From Ichthyophis bannanicus (taxonomy: Eukaryota; Chordata; Amphibia; Gymnophiona; Ichthyophiidae), in assembly GCA_033557465.1 (NCBI GenBank), contig CM066047.1, positions 5,890,001 through 5,954,000 of the forward strand: a stretch of DNA of 64,000 nt. Reading direction: 5' to 3'. The stretch's first letter is position 1; each line of letters opens with the position of its first letter. The notes under the pieces were generated by a model. It was not told the origin of the DNA. It saw only the letters and a program-made list of their open reading frames with translations, and did no database searches. This document shows, in pieces, positions 1 through 10,705 of the stretch. Made by a program: the position numbers and the translations under genes.

Positions 1-1254
1 CGAAGTCGACCCAGGAGACCGAGCTGATACTCGAGTCCATCGTGGCTCGGAGTCGACCTCGGTCGCGGTCTCCCTTGACCTCCCGTTCGGGACCGAGGGC
101 GTCGACACCGGTACTTCCGGCGTCGGGGCGGGTGCTCCAGGGGCCCGCGGGGTCGGACCCCGACTCTTCCTCGGACGAGTTGGCTTGGGAGATGGAGGAC
201 GAGGAATCTCCTGATACCTTTAAGACTCGGTGCATCCCTTCGGACTCACCGCAGTCTGAGCCCCGGAGTAGGTCCCCCCCGGAGGACACCCGGTTCTCGG
301 AGTTTGTCCGGGATAAGGCCACTGCCTTGGCTATTCCGGCGAACCCCAAGGAAGAGCCTCGAGCTGAAGAGCTGCAGTATGACTCTCCTCCGAAGGAGGC
401 CTTTACTGTTCCGGTTCCTCCGATGCTGGAACGGCTCCTCTTCCGAATGTGGGAGGCACCGGCCTCGGCGCCGGTTCTTAGCAAGCGAGTCGATTCGATC
501 TATCGGCTCCGGAAGAGCCCTGGTTTTCAGAAGTCACAGCTACCACACCATGGAATCGGCCATGCATCGTCTGAAAAGTCAGAAGATGCACTCCGCGGTA
601 CCTCCTGGCAGGGAGGCCCGAAACCTCAATGGCGTCGGTAGAAAGTGTTTTCAGGGCTCGATGCTTGCTTGCCGTGTCCAGTCTTACCAGCTGTACATGG
701 GCATGTACTTGCGGGATCTGGCCAAGGAGTTGGCCGGGTTCTCTGCTGGTCTCTCCGGGGAACCCTTGCAGAGATTTAAGTCCTTGTCCTCGGGGATTCG
801 GGACTGCTCGAAGTTCATGTCCCGCGCTGCCTACAATGGCTTCGAGGCTTTGGCCCGAGTTGCGGCAGCCGGCATCGCGGCTCGACGCCAGGCATGGCTG
901 CAGTCATCGGACCTCAAGCCATGGGTTCAGGACAAATTGGTCAATGTCCCTTGTCGAGGTGAAAACCTTTTTGACAAGCCCATGACCGAGAAGGCCGCTC
1001 AGCTCGAGACCGAGCACCTCACTCAGACAAGGCTGTCGAGGAAGACCTCTGCCCCTTCTCATAAAAAGAAGGGCTCGGGTAAAAAGCCCTTTTACCCAAG
1101 GAAGGGCACTGCCTACAAACAGTACCCACAATATCAGGCTGCCCAAGCTGCCCCCCAGGGTCAGCAAGCCAAGGGCCAGGGTAATGGGCCCCCTAGGCAG
1201 AGGACCCCCAAGCCTCAGGCCCCTGCTGCCACTCAGAAGGGTGGGGGTTTTTGA
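1..1254 (+). pseudogene. DIRS A Gag-like ORF, partial and frameshifted
   Basis: This is the nucleocapsid-like first ORF of the element, expected to bind element RNA. The first part (about 1-545) reads in one frame and is rich in Ser, Pro, Arg and acidic residues. The rest (about 550-1254) continues in another frame with the conserved block around MHRLKSQKMHS and CRVQSYQLYMGMYL and a basic, Gln-rich tail. Compared with element C, roughly eight bases are missing near 550. One extra G in the G-run near 1245 takes the end of gag out of the RT frame, whereas in C the two are in phase. The N-terminal zinc-finger-like part lies outside the window. Confidence 0.8.
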
Positions 1255-3146
1255 CTCCTTGAGCATAGCCTCTCCTCCACTGCTCGCCCAACCCTGCACA
1301 GGAGGTCGTCTCGCCCTCTTTGCCCACCAGTGGCCCCTTATCACCGGGGACAGTTGGGTGCTGGAGATAGTCCACAAGGGCTATGCCCTCCATTTCCACC
1401 AACTGCCACCCCCCTACTTTCCAGGGGAGCCTCCAAGGCCTCCTCTGCATACAGACCTTCTCCATCAGGAGCTTCAGGGTCTGTTGGTGGACAGGGCGGT
1501 GGAGCCTGTGCCTCCCCACTTGCAAGGTCACGGATTCTACTCCAGGTATTTCCTGGTGCCCAAAAGGACCGGTGGCCTTCGTCCCATTCTGGACCTCAGG
1601 AACCTCAACAAGTTCCTAGTGAAAGAAAAGTTCAAGTTGCTTACTTTTGGAACCTTTCTGCCCTACCTACAGCAGGGAGATTGGCTATGCTCCTTAGATC
1701 TAAAGGATGCGTACACTCACATCCTCGTTCATCCAGACCACAGAAAGTACCTGAGGTTCATCGTGGGAGGAAACCATTATCAGTACAGAGTGCTGCCTTT
1801 CGGCCTCACCTCCGCCCCCAGAGTCTTCACAAAGTGCCTAGCAGTGGTGGCGGCCTACCTGAGAAATCAGGACATCTTTGTCTTCCCCTATCTGGACGAC
1901 TGGCTCATCAGGGGTCAGACAGGTCAGGAGGCCAATCAAGCCACCCTCAGGACCATTGCTCTTCAATGACTGGGGTTTGTCATAAACTTCGCAAAGTCCA
2001 CTTTGCTCCCTTCCCAGAACTTGGAGTTCATAGGGGCACGGTTGGACTCTCTCCTGGCAAAGGCATTCTTGCCAGAAAACAGAGCCCAAAGGTTGATGGC
2101 CTTGGCAAGTCAGTTTCTCAGCAGGTCCCTGGTCTCCGCCAGACTCTGCCTGAGGCTTCTGGGCCACATAGCTTCGACAGTACATGTGACCCCCAATGCC
2201 AGGCTCCATATGAGGCCTGCACAGTGGTGCCTTCGGACTCAGTGGTCACAGGCCACCGGCAGCCTCAGAGACAGGATAAGGGTGTCCAGACAATTTCTGC
2301 ACTCCCTCAACTGGTGGCTGCACCCAATCTACTTTCAGATTCCAGGGTACACAGTAGTGATGACAACAGATGCCTCCCTGCAAGGCTGGGGAGCTCATTG
2401 TCTGGGCAAGTGCACCCAGGGCCTCTGGTATCCCTGGGAAGCTGCACAGCAGATCAATCTCCTCGAACTCACAGCTATTCGATTAGCACTCAAGGCTTTC
2501 ACTCCTACCCTGGCTCACCAGTCTGTCCTGATTCAGACAGACAACCAAGTTGCCATGTTTTATGTGAACAAACAGGGTGGAACTGGGTCCAGGATCCTTT
2601 GTCGAGAGGCTCAGGATCTTTGTTCATTTGCCCTCAAGCACAACATGCTCCTCAAGGCTGTGTACCTTCCAGGCCAGGACAATTACCTGGCAGACAGGTT
2701 AAGCAGGATTCTGCAGCCCCACGAGTGGCAGCTGCATCCTTCGGTAGGTTCAGAAGATCTTTCTCAAATGGGGTCTTCCTTTGATGGATCTTTTTGCCAG
2801 CCCAATGAACAAGCAACTGCCAAAGTTCTGCTCCAGGCAACCACATCCTCTGCGGATAGCACCGGATGCTTTTCTGATATCTTGGTCTCAGGGCCTCCTC
2901 TATGCGTTTCCTCCCACGCCCTTGGTGGCCCGAACCCTGTTCAAGATTTTTCAGGACAAAGCCTCGGTCCTGCTGGTAGCTCCCAGATGGCCGAGACAGC
3001 CTTGGTTTCCTCTTCTGCTTCAACTGGCGGTGGATCCTCCACTACCTCTGGGGTTGCAACCCGACCTTCTCACACAAGACCAGGGTTCCCTTCTGCACCC
3101 CAATCTCAAATCTCTCAATTTGATGGCCTGGAGGCTGCAAGGGTAG
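1184..3146 (+). pseudogene. DIRS A RT-RNase H-methyltransferase-like ORF, broken
   Basis: The reverse transcriptase copies element RNA and RNase H removes it. The RT part (1184-1969) shows the fingers block LVPKRTGGLRPILDLRNLN, the motif LDLKDAYTHI and the catalytic PYLDDWLIRG. An in-frame TGA at 1967-1969 interrupts it. The same frame resumes through RNase H, with TTDAS, ELTAIRLAL, QTDNQVA and LADRLSR. Near 2755 one base is inserted relative to C, so the true downstream part (MDLFAS onward, 2781-3146) lies in the next frame. That last part, with LYAFPP and an APRWP motif, fits the methyltransferase-like tail described for DIRS elements, but I infer that assignment from position and motif only. 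Confidence 0.85.
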
Positions 3147-4183
3147 TCTTGGCTCCCTGGGGCCTGCCTCAGGAGGTTGAGGAGGTTGTCCTAGCCTCTA
3201 GGAAACAGTCCACTAGGAAAACCTATGCTCTCAAATGGAAGAGGTTTTCTGTGTGGTGTCAGCTACGTACAGAAGATCCTTTCTCCTGTACTGTGCCAGT
3301 AGTCCTTCAGTACTTACTGCACTTGTCAAATCAAGGTCTTAAATCCAATTCTGTTCGGGTCCACCTCTCAGCTCTAGCAGCTCACCACTCATTGATAGAG
3401 GGGCAGTCTCTCTCTGGTCACCCCTTGGTGTCCCACTTTCTCAGGGGCTTGCTTTTGCTCAAGCCTCCCATCTATCCTCCTGCCCCTGAGTGGGAGCTGA
3501 ATGTGGTCTTGCAGCAACTGACTCGCCCACCTTTTGAGCAGATGGCTACTTGTCCACTACGCTTCCTCTCCTGGAAGACACTCTTCCTAATAGCCCTTAC
3601 CTCGGCTAGGCGAGTAAGTGAGCTTCAAGCTCTGGTCTGTGACAGGCCTTACACCAGGATTTACAGGAACAGGGTAGTCCTCAGGACTCATCCAAAGTTC
3701 CTCCCTAAGGTTGTCTCCTCTTTCCACCTCAATCAGGAGGTGGTTCTTCCAACATTCTTCCCTAGGCCTCATGCTATCCAGGCTGAAGCAGTCCTGCATA
3801 CCCTGGACTGTAGGAGGGCCTTATCCTTCTACCTTGACCGTACGCAGGGGCATAGAAGGGCTACTCAGCTCTTCGTGTCTTTTGACCCCAATAAGTTGGG
3901 GTTAGCTGTGTCCAAGCGTACCTTGTCCATCTGGGTGGCTGACTGTATCACCTGGGCTTACAAGGTGGCTGACCTTCCTTTGCAGGGTAGGGTCACGGCC
4001 CATCGTGTTAGGGCAATGGCTGCCTCAGTGGCTCATCTCCGCTCTGTGCCCTTGGTAGACATCTGCAGGGCTGCAACTTGGTCTTCAAGCCAGACTTTTG
4101 CAGCCCATTACTGCCTGGAGAGGGAATCCCGTAGGGACAGTGCTTTTGGCCAGGCAGTACTCCGGAATCTCTTTGAGGTTTAG
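3060..4183 (+). CDS. DIRS A tyrosine recombinase (YR)
   Basis: This is the integrase of the element, a phage-integrase-fold recombinase that inserts a circular cDNA. It has an N-terminal SAM-like core-binding region (SRKQSTRKTYALKWKRFS) and a catalytic domain with the first Arg in SARRVSELQAL, the HxxR box in TAHRVRAM and the nucleophile Tyr in AAHYCLE. All are present and the frame is open to the stop at 4181-4183. The YR frame overlaps the RT tail, as is usual for DIRS. Because of the +1 base near 2755, the RNase H frame runs straight into it and gives one continuous 726-codon frame from 2003. I read that fusion as decay, not design. There is no obvious start codon of its own. Confidence 0.88.
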
Positions 4184-4310
4184 GCAACTCCTGCCCTCTG
4201 TTGGGCTACCGGTGGAGGTTGTGTCCTTGAAAAGCCTTTCTTTGCTGCTGAGACTAGAGGGAGTTCTCTTGTTCAGCCTGGGTTACTCGGTAGCCCAGAG
4301 CTAGGGAGTC

Positions 4311-4677
4311 ACCCATATGTGAGGACTGACTTCCTGCTTGGTCCTGGAGAAAGAGTAGTTACTCACATGTAACAGGTGTTCTCCAGGAGCAGCAGGAATC
4401 AGTCCTCACAACCCTCCCTCCTCCCCTTGGAGTTGCAGTTGTACATAGTTTATTTTTTCATTTTTGTGTGCTGTTCTTAGCTATGTCATTTGACTGAGGT
4501 AAGATGGCACCTTTAGGTGGGAAGGGAACCGCGCAAGCATGCCTGCATTCCCAAAGGCTTTCATAGAAAGCTGGGGAAATGCTCCGCTGGGGCTTCATCG
4601 GCGCCGATGACACCCATATGTGAGGACTGATTCCTGCTGCTCCTGGAGAACACCTGTTACAGGTGAGTAACTACTCT
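4311..4677 (+). repeat. DIRS A internal complementary region and right terminal repeat
   Basis: The segment 4311-4409 has two halves: one complements the left terminus of the family (seen at 35463 in C) and the other complements this element's own right terminus (4621-4677). The right inverted terminal repeat covers about 4492-4677 and is the reverse complement of the family's left repeat. The reverse complement of the ICR therefore gives the circle junction right-end to left-end, the classic DIRS template for joining cDNA ends. Confidence 0.85.
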
Positions 4678-4680
4678 ATT

Positions 4681-4820
4681 TGTAAATAGTTCTGAATCTG
4701 TTATACTACTTGTTTATAGTTGCTTACAGTTCCATGTATTTTGATATTGTTTGATGTAAACCGCCACTGATCCTGGGAATTGGCGGTATATAAAAGGTTT
4801 GCAAATAAATAAATAATTAA
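4681..4820 (+). repeat. L2-type 3' tail (SINE or LINE end)
   Basis: A short segment with the recurring tail signature: a run like AAACCGC, a short spacer, GGCGGTATATAAA, then AAATAAATAAATA. The same tail closes SINEs and L2 fragments elsewhere in this window (10127, 16900, 45456, 53812, 62600). It is 5'-truncated and has no tRNA-like head. Confidence 0.6.
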
Positions 4821-6080
4821 ATCAAATGCGATCATGCTATGATCACTAATGCCAAGTGGCCCTAACACCCTTATCTCTTGCACTAGATCTGGTGTTCCAC
4901 TAAGAACTAGGTCCAATATGGCTTCTCCTCTGTTCGGTTCATGAACCAGCTGCTCCAAGAAGCAGTCATTTATTTCATCTAGGAACTTTATCTCCCTAGC
5001 ATGTCCTGCCGTGACACTGACCCAGTCGATACCGGGGTAATTGAAATCACCCATTATTATTACTGTGCTGTAACTTTTGTTAGCTTCCTTGATTTCTTTG
5101 AGCATTTCATCATCCATTTGTTCATTCTGGGCATGCGGTCAATAGTACACCCCCACTGCCATCGCCTTCCCCTTTTTACATGGAATTTCAATCCATAGAG
5201 ATTCTACAGCAAATTTTGTTTCCTGCAAAACTTTAATCCTTTCTGACTCAATGCCCTCTCTAACAGAGCGCAACCCCTCCACCAATTTGATCAGCTCTAT
5301 CATTACGATATAGTTTGTACCCAGGTATCACAGTGTCCCACTGGTTGTCCTCCTTTCACCATGTCTCTGATATTCCAATCATATCTAACCTCTCATTTAG
5401 TGCTATATATTCTAACTCTCCCATCTTATTTTTTAGACTTCTAGCATTTGCATACAAGCATTTTAAAGACTATTTTATTCATATTAATCTGGCTATTGGT
5501 AGACATGGGTAATTTGGGATCTTTAAGCTCTGTCTGCTCCATATTCGAGGGCATTTGGGCTACTTTACTCTTTTTTGGAACCTCTCTGCTTTTGGTAGTA
5601 TCCTTCAAGGATACATTCTTCCGAACCATGCGCTCTTGGGTGACTGTCGGCTTTCCCCTATTATCTAGTTTAAAAGCTGTTTTTCTCCTTTTTAAAGGTT
5701 AATGCCAGCAGCCTGGTTCCATCCTGGTTAAGGTGAAGCCCATTCCTTCGGAAGAGCCCCTCCTTTCCCCAGAATGTTCCCCAGTTCCTAAGAAATCCAA
5801 AAGCCTCATCTCTGCACCATTGTCTCATCCATGCATTGAGACTCCAGAGCTCTGCCTGCCTTTTGGGTCCTGCACATGGAACGGGAAGCATTTTGGAGAA
5901 TGCTACCCTGGAAGCTCTGGATTTCAACTTCCTACCAAAAAGCCTAAATTTAGCTTCCAGAATCTCCCTACCACATTTTCCTCTGTCATTGGTACCGACA
6001 TGTACTGTGGCAAAGTCAACCATTTTGAGCATGGGGGAGGTGAACAGCATAAGGAATTCACCTTAATCAAGGGGCCTCTG
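4815..6080 (-). mobile_element. CR1-type LINE fragment (ORF1 esterase and ORF2 endonuclease)
   Basis: A decayed CR1 non-LTR retrotransposon. Reading leftwards, 6050-5670 encodes the SGNH esterase-like domain of CR1 ORF1: HVGTNDRG, a basic linker, LNAWMRQWCR, and NGLHLNQDGTRLLA with the catalytic-type His. Then 5310-4815 encodes the middle and end of the APE endonuclease of ORF2 (GDFNYPGIDW, LDLVLSGTPDLVQE, LGISDHSMIAF). The RT is absent, so the copy is truncated at its 3' side. The start of the esterase domain is also missing. Confidence 0.8.
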
Positions 6081-7470
6081 TTAGGTGCAGGGTAAAAAGG
6101 CCAGAGCCACAGTTCAAAGGCAGGAAAAACCCAGCTGGAACAAGTTCCAGGAAATGCTTGATAGTGTAAGAGGGATAGTTTGCAAGCATGAGGACAAAAA
6201 CCCTCACTCTAACAACTGCACTGATTATTCTGATGTCAGAAGGCAGGGGGATTACAAACACCTGGGACAGAAAGAGGTGGGGTTGGATCCCAGTGAGTAT
6301 AAACTTTGGTTAAACTATAGAAGTAGTAGTGGAAGGAGGAGTAGTTGGAGAAGGAGCAGAGGAAGCAGCAGAGGATGGACTTCAGAGCAGCAAGGACGAT
6401 GGAATGCTGGAGAAGCCAGAGCAGGTGCTAACTTCTGGAGATAGGCTGAGCTACCCATTGCTGAGAGAGGTGATTTCCCTGAATCAAGTTTACAACAAAG
6501 GTGGGAGCCAGGAAGGAGAGAAGCTTTCAGACCACCAGAGAGGTTGTCAGTAGGGCACTCTGATCAAGTGGGTGAGTCAGAACCTATGCAATTAGGAGAA
6601 CCAGTGTCAGAGCTAGGGGAAGAAGAAGATATGTTGATGGATTGTTCTTTATACCAAGCTCTAGACTTGAAGGATTGAAAAGAGCCAGCCTTGAAAGAAC
6701 TGTTCCTCTTGCTGAAGTAGCCTCAGAGCTAAGCAGTGAGAAAGTAAATTCCTGTGTGTTTTGAAAGGAGGAATTTACTGCAGCATAAGCTAGTGAAGTA
6801 AGGCTGTGATTCATGCTTCTGTGTCAGCTGTGTTGAAACTCTACAATGGAGAGAAAGTTAATTAGCTGCTATAAGAGTTTGTGCTTTGCTCCTGTTTATA
6901 AGAAAAGCCTGCTATAAGAGTCTTGAGGACACTTTGCATGCTTATTTCATAACCTAAGTTTGGTTCTTCACCTGGAAGTGCAGCCTAGAGAGAATTATGG
7001 CTGAGTGAAGATAAATTTGCCATAGAAGAAGTAAAGTTTGTTTTTCTATTGCTCTGATTGACAAAAGGACAATAAGGAAAGTGGCTTCTTGTTATATGTG
7101 AAAAGGCTAAGCTTCTGCAGTGAAGAGGACTTTAAAAGCCAATGTTGAGTTATGCTTGTTTTGCCACCAACTTGCTGAACCTTAAGCAAAAATCCTATAA
7201 TTTAAAATTCTGTAAATGGTACCAGGAACCTGATCTGTTCTATTGTGTTCAAAATAAACTCTCTTTTTCTGTCATAAGCCTTACCCTTGGTTTAACACGA
7301 CTACAATCCTTCTACTTAAACATAAATATAACAGCTGATAGAAGAAGGTTCTCAACCACCATGCCCTCAACAACTAGAAGACTAGTGGTTTTGGCGTTGT
7401 GCTTGTGACAGTACCAAGACAGCAGATCCTCCCCAGCACTATCTAAGACCTTATCTAGGTGGCGCCTGAA
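6081..7470. other. Unassigned, no supportable gene
   Basis: About 1.4 kb with only short reading frames and no recognisable protein family. There is a purine-rich GGAGGAGTAG stretch near 6330-6370. A CAAAATAAACTCTC polyadenylation-like signal near 7250 lies in a context that resembles the R-U5 part of an LTR, but I see no paired boundary or target duplication that would support calling an LTR here. Confidence 0.4.
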
Positions 7471-7479
7471 GTCCGCTAC

Positions 7480-7762
7480 CTTCGCACCAGGCAGGCATGT
7501 TACCAGCCCACTTCGTCCTATTCCAGCCCTTATCAGCCCATTTCCAGTCCTAATCCAGCTCTTCATCAGCCCATTTCCAGTCCACGTTCCCCCCCCCCAT
7601 TCACAGCCCATTTGCAGTTCCTATCCCCCCACCATCACAGCCCATTTCCAGTCCGTTCCCCCCATCACAGCCCACTTGCAGTCCGTTCCCCCCCCCATCA
7701 CAGCCCATTTCCAGTCCGTTCCCCCCATCACAGCCCATCCAATCCTAGCCGCTCCCCCCCTC
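7480..7762. repeat. Pyrimidine-rich minisatellite
   Basis: A tandem, imperfect repeat of roughly 25-30 bp built on CAGCCCATTT, CAGTCCGTTC and a C-run (CCCCCC), repeated about ten times. Any reading frame across it is low-complexity (His, Ser, Pro, Phe) and not a credible gene. The strand asymmetry (one strand almost purine-only) favours triplex or slipped structures. Confidence 0.8.
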
Positions 7763-7788
7763 CGAAGACCCCCGTACTGTCTAAGGGG

Positions 7789-8049
7789 CTGCAGAGGGAG
7801 CCGTGGAAGCCAGTGCGAGGCCCAGGCTCACTCTCACAGCCCGCCAGCATGAAGAGCCTTTACCTTCATGCTGGCAGCTGTTTCAATGAAACCGTGAATG
7901 CTGGAAAAGGCTAAGGGCAATGCCCTTTAACCTTTCCCAGCAATCGCAGCTTCACAGAAACAGCCGCCAGCATGAAGGAAAAGGCTCTTCACGCTGGCGG
8001 GCTGTGAGAGTGAGCCTGGGCTTCCACGGCTCCCTCTGTAGCCGTCCTT
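7789..8049. repeat. 260-bp foldback palindrome
   Basis: The left half (7789-7917) and right half (7918-8049) are reverse complements with few mismatches. The dyad centre is at AAGGGCAATGCCCTTT (about 7912-7928). The left arm has about ten extra bases near 7812. Each arm also contains its own smaller hairpin, GCCAGCATGAAG facing CTTCATGCTGGC. Such a sequence can extrude as a cruciform or, if transcribed, fold into one long hairpin. It resembles a foldback or MITE-type element, but I cannot identify a target duplication. Confidence 0.8.
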
Positions 8050-8499
8050 TAAGTGATAATGTGGTTCGCGCAGGGCCCTGTGTGAATAACATTCTCGCTC
8101 AATGGACGGGCCGGGCCGGGCCTAATTAAAGTTGCCTCATTATTAGTTATTGACTTGTTGTGTAGATACTGCATGAAAGAGTTCAGAAGTGGTCACACAT
8201 TATTGCCTAGAAGGCTGAAGCACTAACTCATGATTCAGATGTTAAATAAATGTCATAAACTACTTCCTTCTATTTGTTTATTTACATATCCTGGGTGTGA
8301 GTTGTTTTTATTTATAATAGTTCAAAACTTCTGGTAATCTCTAGTGTCCCACAGGGAAGCAATAGTGGACTGTTGTGGCCAACTACAGCGAGTCAGTCAG
8401 AGAGTATGAATTAGCAACAAGTTTCTGCTTCCTGTCATTTACTATGTTACTATGTTACTATAGTGTACTTACAACTACAATGTCTCTGTTGTGTGCCAG

Positions 8500-8713
8500 A
8501 ACGTTTTGCAACCAGATCAGCTAAATGAAACCCTAAACAAGCAAACAGACAAGAGATGTACAGAGGTCAAGACAGGAGATAAAAACCAATGTGGAGAAGA
8601 ACAAAACATTGATAAACAAAATATGGAAGAATGCATTTTAGAATTTATTGAAAGCCAGGGAGAATACACAAATGAACTATATGAAGAACACAGGAATGAA
8701 ATAGTTCCCAAAG
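8500..8713 (+). CDS. Putative host-gene exon (phase 0 in, phase 1 out)
   Basis: An open stretch of 71 codons plus one base, bounded by an acceptor-like TGTGCCAG and a donor-like AAAG|GTACAG. The peptide is hydrophilic, rich in Gln, Asn, Glu and Lys, with a short helical stretch around EECILEFIESQGEY. It shows none of the repeat families that dominate the window. Its terminal G plus the AT that opens the exon at 24840 makes an Asp codon, so the two exons are in phase and on the same strand. A competing donor, ACA|GTAAGT at 8718, would end in phase 0 and not match. I do not recognise the family. CCDC73, a coiled-coil protein with a large late exon as I recall it, would be the first name to test, but I cannot confirm it. 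Confidence 0.5.
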
Positions 8714-10126
8714 GTACAGTAAGTATTTACTATACTTTAAAAAGGCAAACACATCTGGCTAGCAATATAGTACATTACAGCGGAAAAAGATCAATTGGCT
8801 CACCCAGTCTGCGCAGTTATTCACATCCACATTGCTAAGGCGCTACCAGCCATAAAATATGATTGCTCCTAGATAAAATCACTTCTTATCCAAAACATGT
8901 TTTGTTGTCTTCCTCACTAATTCTCTATTGTATTAGGTAAATGAACATACAAGATTCCTCACTAACTCTTCTCATATGTAATTACCAAGTTTTGTAACAA
9001 TCTAAATAGCTGCCAATACTACCATAGTTGATGCCCAAACATCTGGCTTCCCAGGCCCCTGTGACTTTTCTGGATGTTACTCTGTCACCACAAACCAGTT
9101 ATACTGACCTAGACAGTCTACTGAGAGTTGTAGATTTTAGTAATTGCTAATTTCTCCGGGACCAAGCAGGAAGTCAGTCCTCAATTATGGGTAACATCAC
9201 TGACGAAGTCCCCGCTCATGAACCCTCCCCAGCTTTCACAGAAAGCCTTTGGGAGATCCAGCACACATACGTGATCACCTTCCCGCCTAAATGGAGCCAT
9301 CTTACCTCGGTCTTGTTTTTTGTGCGAAGCCTTGCAGACGTTTGGCTATATCCCATAGAAAAGATTTTGCCCCGTTGGTACATTTTGCCCTTGATACTCT
9401 TTTTTCCTCATCATTCATGTTTTTATTTGCCTTCCTGTCTTTGCTAGTATCACTGCTGCCTCAGAATCGTGTTTTTTTGGGTCTGTATTTTCTTTTTCTT
9501 TATTTTCGGTGTGCGGGTTTTTTTCTCATGGTCGGGGCATTGGAATCTTTTGACTTGGCGGAAGCAGTCTTCCTTGAAATGTTCACCCCGACCAGTGGAT
9601 TTGTGCCAGATGTGGCCAGACCAGCTCCATAATAGACCACCATAATTGGTGCCTTCAGTGCCTCGGGCCCATCACGAGCCCTCTACTTGCCCTCTCTGCT
9701 TGCAGATGATGCACAAGGGGCTGAAGAACCGTGAAAAGCAGCAGGAATCGCAGTTCAGCTCCAAGACATCGGCAGCAATCTTGGCATCAACATTGGAATC
9801 GATGCCCTCAAAGGGCAACTCTCCTTCGTAGGGGAGCATCCCTGGAAGAAGCAGACTCCATCTCAGTCATCGTCAAAGGGCTATGTCGAGTACAAGGTGA
9901 GGACCCATGGACATCATCATTGAAGACCTAGATGGGATTCCGAGAGTGAAGGCCAGGAGTGGCCTTTGAAGCTGCCCCAATAGGAGGAGGTGCCTCCCGT
10001 GGCCTTGGAGGGTTGGATCGGGACTCCTGAGCCTGTTACCATTGAGGAGCCCCCCTGAAGGAATTAGCATTGGCACCAAAGTATGCATTGCTAGCAGCTA
10101 CGGAGTACTCCCTCCTAACAGAACAG

Positions 10127-10270
10127 TTATTTATTTAAAGCTTTTTATATACCGTCTTTCTACGATTCAAGACAGTTTACACTGTTATTTTAATTCCATG
10201 TAAACACAACTGTTGTACAGAGAACAATAACTTCATAAACGTGAACAGGCAAATTCAATGGTTAACATTT
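10127..10270 (-). repeat. L2-type tail fragment inside B1
   Basis: Minus-strand copy of the tail module: AAACTGTCTTGAATCG, GACGGTATATAAA, then AAATAAATAA. A run of 19 G residues at 10314-10332 lies nearby. These sit between the truncated gag and the ICR of B1, so they arrived with or after the internal deletion. Confidence 0.55.
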
Positions 10271-10654
10271 TATATATTTACAGAAGGGTAGGTCAGGAGG
10301 AAGCTGGTTGGACGGGGGGGGGGGGGGGGGGGTGTGTGCAATGGGAGGAGGGGGTCAAGGAGGTGGGGAGAGCTGGGTAACGGTTTAAGTTGCTGACTCT
10401 TCAGCCTGGCTGCCTTTTATGGCACAAAACAAACAAGTCATTGAAAAACCAAGACAGTAGCTATCACTGGCACTTTGCAATAACCAAACAATTTTTTGTC
10501 GGGGTCAATCGACATGAGAGGGAGGATAGAAAAACCTTCCCCTCACCGCCGAAAGAACCCTTTTAATCAAACAGGGCCACAGCGCACCCAAAATATTTTT
10601 TGAAGTGAAATCAACACTTATCTTATGCAAAGGCGATTAAAAATCCCACATGTT

Positions 10655-10705
10655 CCACGACATAGCATGCATGTTTCGGGCCCCACTGGGTCCTGTATCA
10701 AGTGG
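10655..10705 (-). ncRNA. Hammerhead-ribozyme-like motif, decayed (PLE remnant)
   Basis: On the minus strand the segment folds as a type I hammerhead: stem I CCAC/GTGG, stem II GGACCC/GGGGCC with one mismatch, a GAAA core box, and stem III ACAT/ATGT ending in the cleavage triplet GTC. The first core box reads TTGATAC instead of CTGANGA, so self-cleavage is unlikely. PLE ends are known to carry such motifs. This is inferred to be the stub of a third PLE family, as no PLE protein is readable beside it. Confidence 0.45.

Larger units (their letters stand above)
1..4677 (+). mobile_element. DIRS element A, 5' end missing
   Basis: A DIRS-type tyrosine-recombinase retrotransposon whose left terminus lies outside the window. 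In order it holds the end of a Gag-like frame, RT-RNase H with a methyltransferase-like tail, a tyrosine recombinase, an internal complementary region near 4311-4409 and a right inverted terminal repeat ending near 4677. It is the same family as element C (35463-41255): the proteins align throughout and the terminal sequences are nearly identical. The family identity rests on the RT motif LDDW, the RNase H acidic motifs, the recombinase HxxR and Tyr, and the DIRS-specific terminal arrangement. The copy is dead, with frameshifts in gag and in the RT frame. Confidence 0.93.

Noticed and set aside
2003..4183. A novel 726-codon fusion protein
   Set aside because: It is RT-RNase H joined to recombinase by a one-base insertion near 2755. 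Element C shows the normal arrangement.
6081..7470. An LTR retrotransposon end near 7250
   Set aside because: A polyadenylation signal in an LTR-like context is present, but no terminal TG/CA pair, second LTR or target duplication could be found.
7459..7914. 151-codon plus-strand frame
   Set aside because: Low-complexity translation of a minisatellite running into one arm of a palindrome.
8711..8720. Alternative splice donor ACA|GTAAGT for the first host exon
   Set aside because: A better match to the donor consensus, but it ends in phase 0 and would not join in frame to the phase 1 exon at 24840. It stays possible if another exon lies between.
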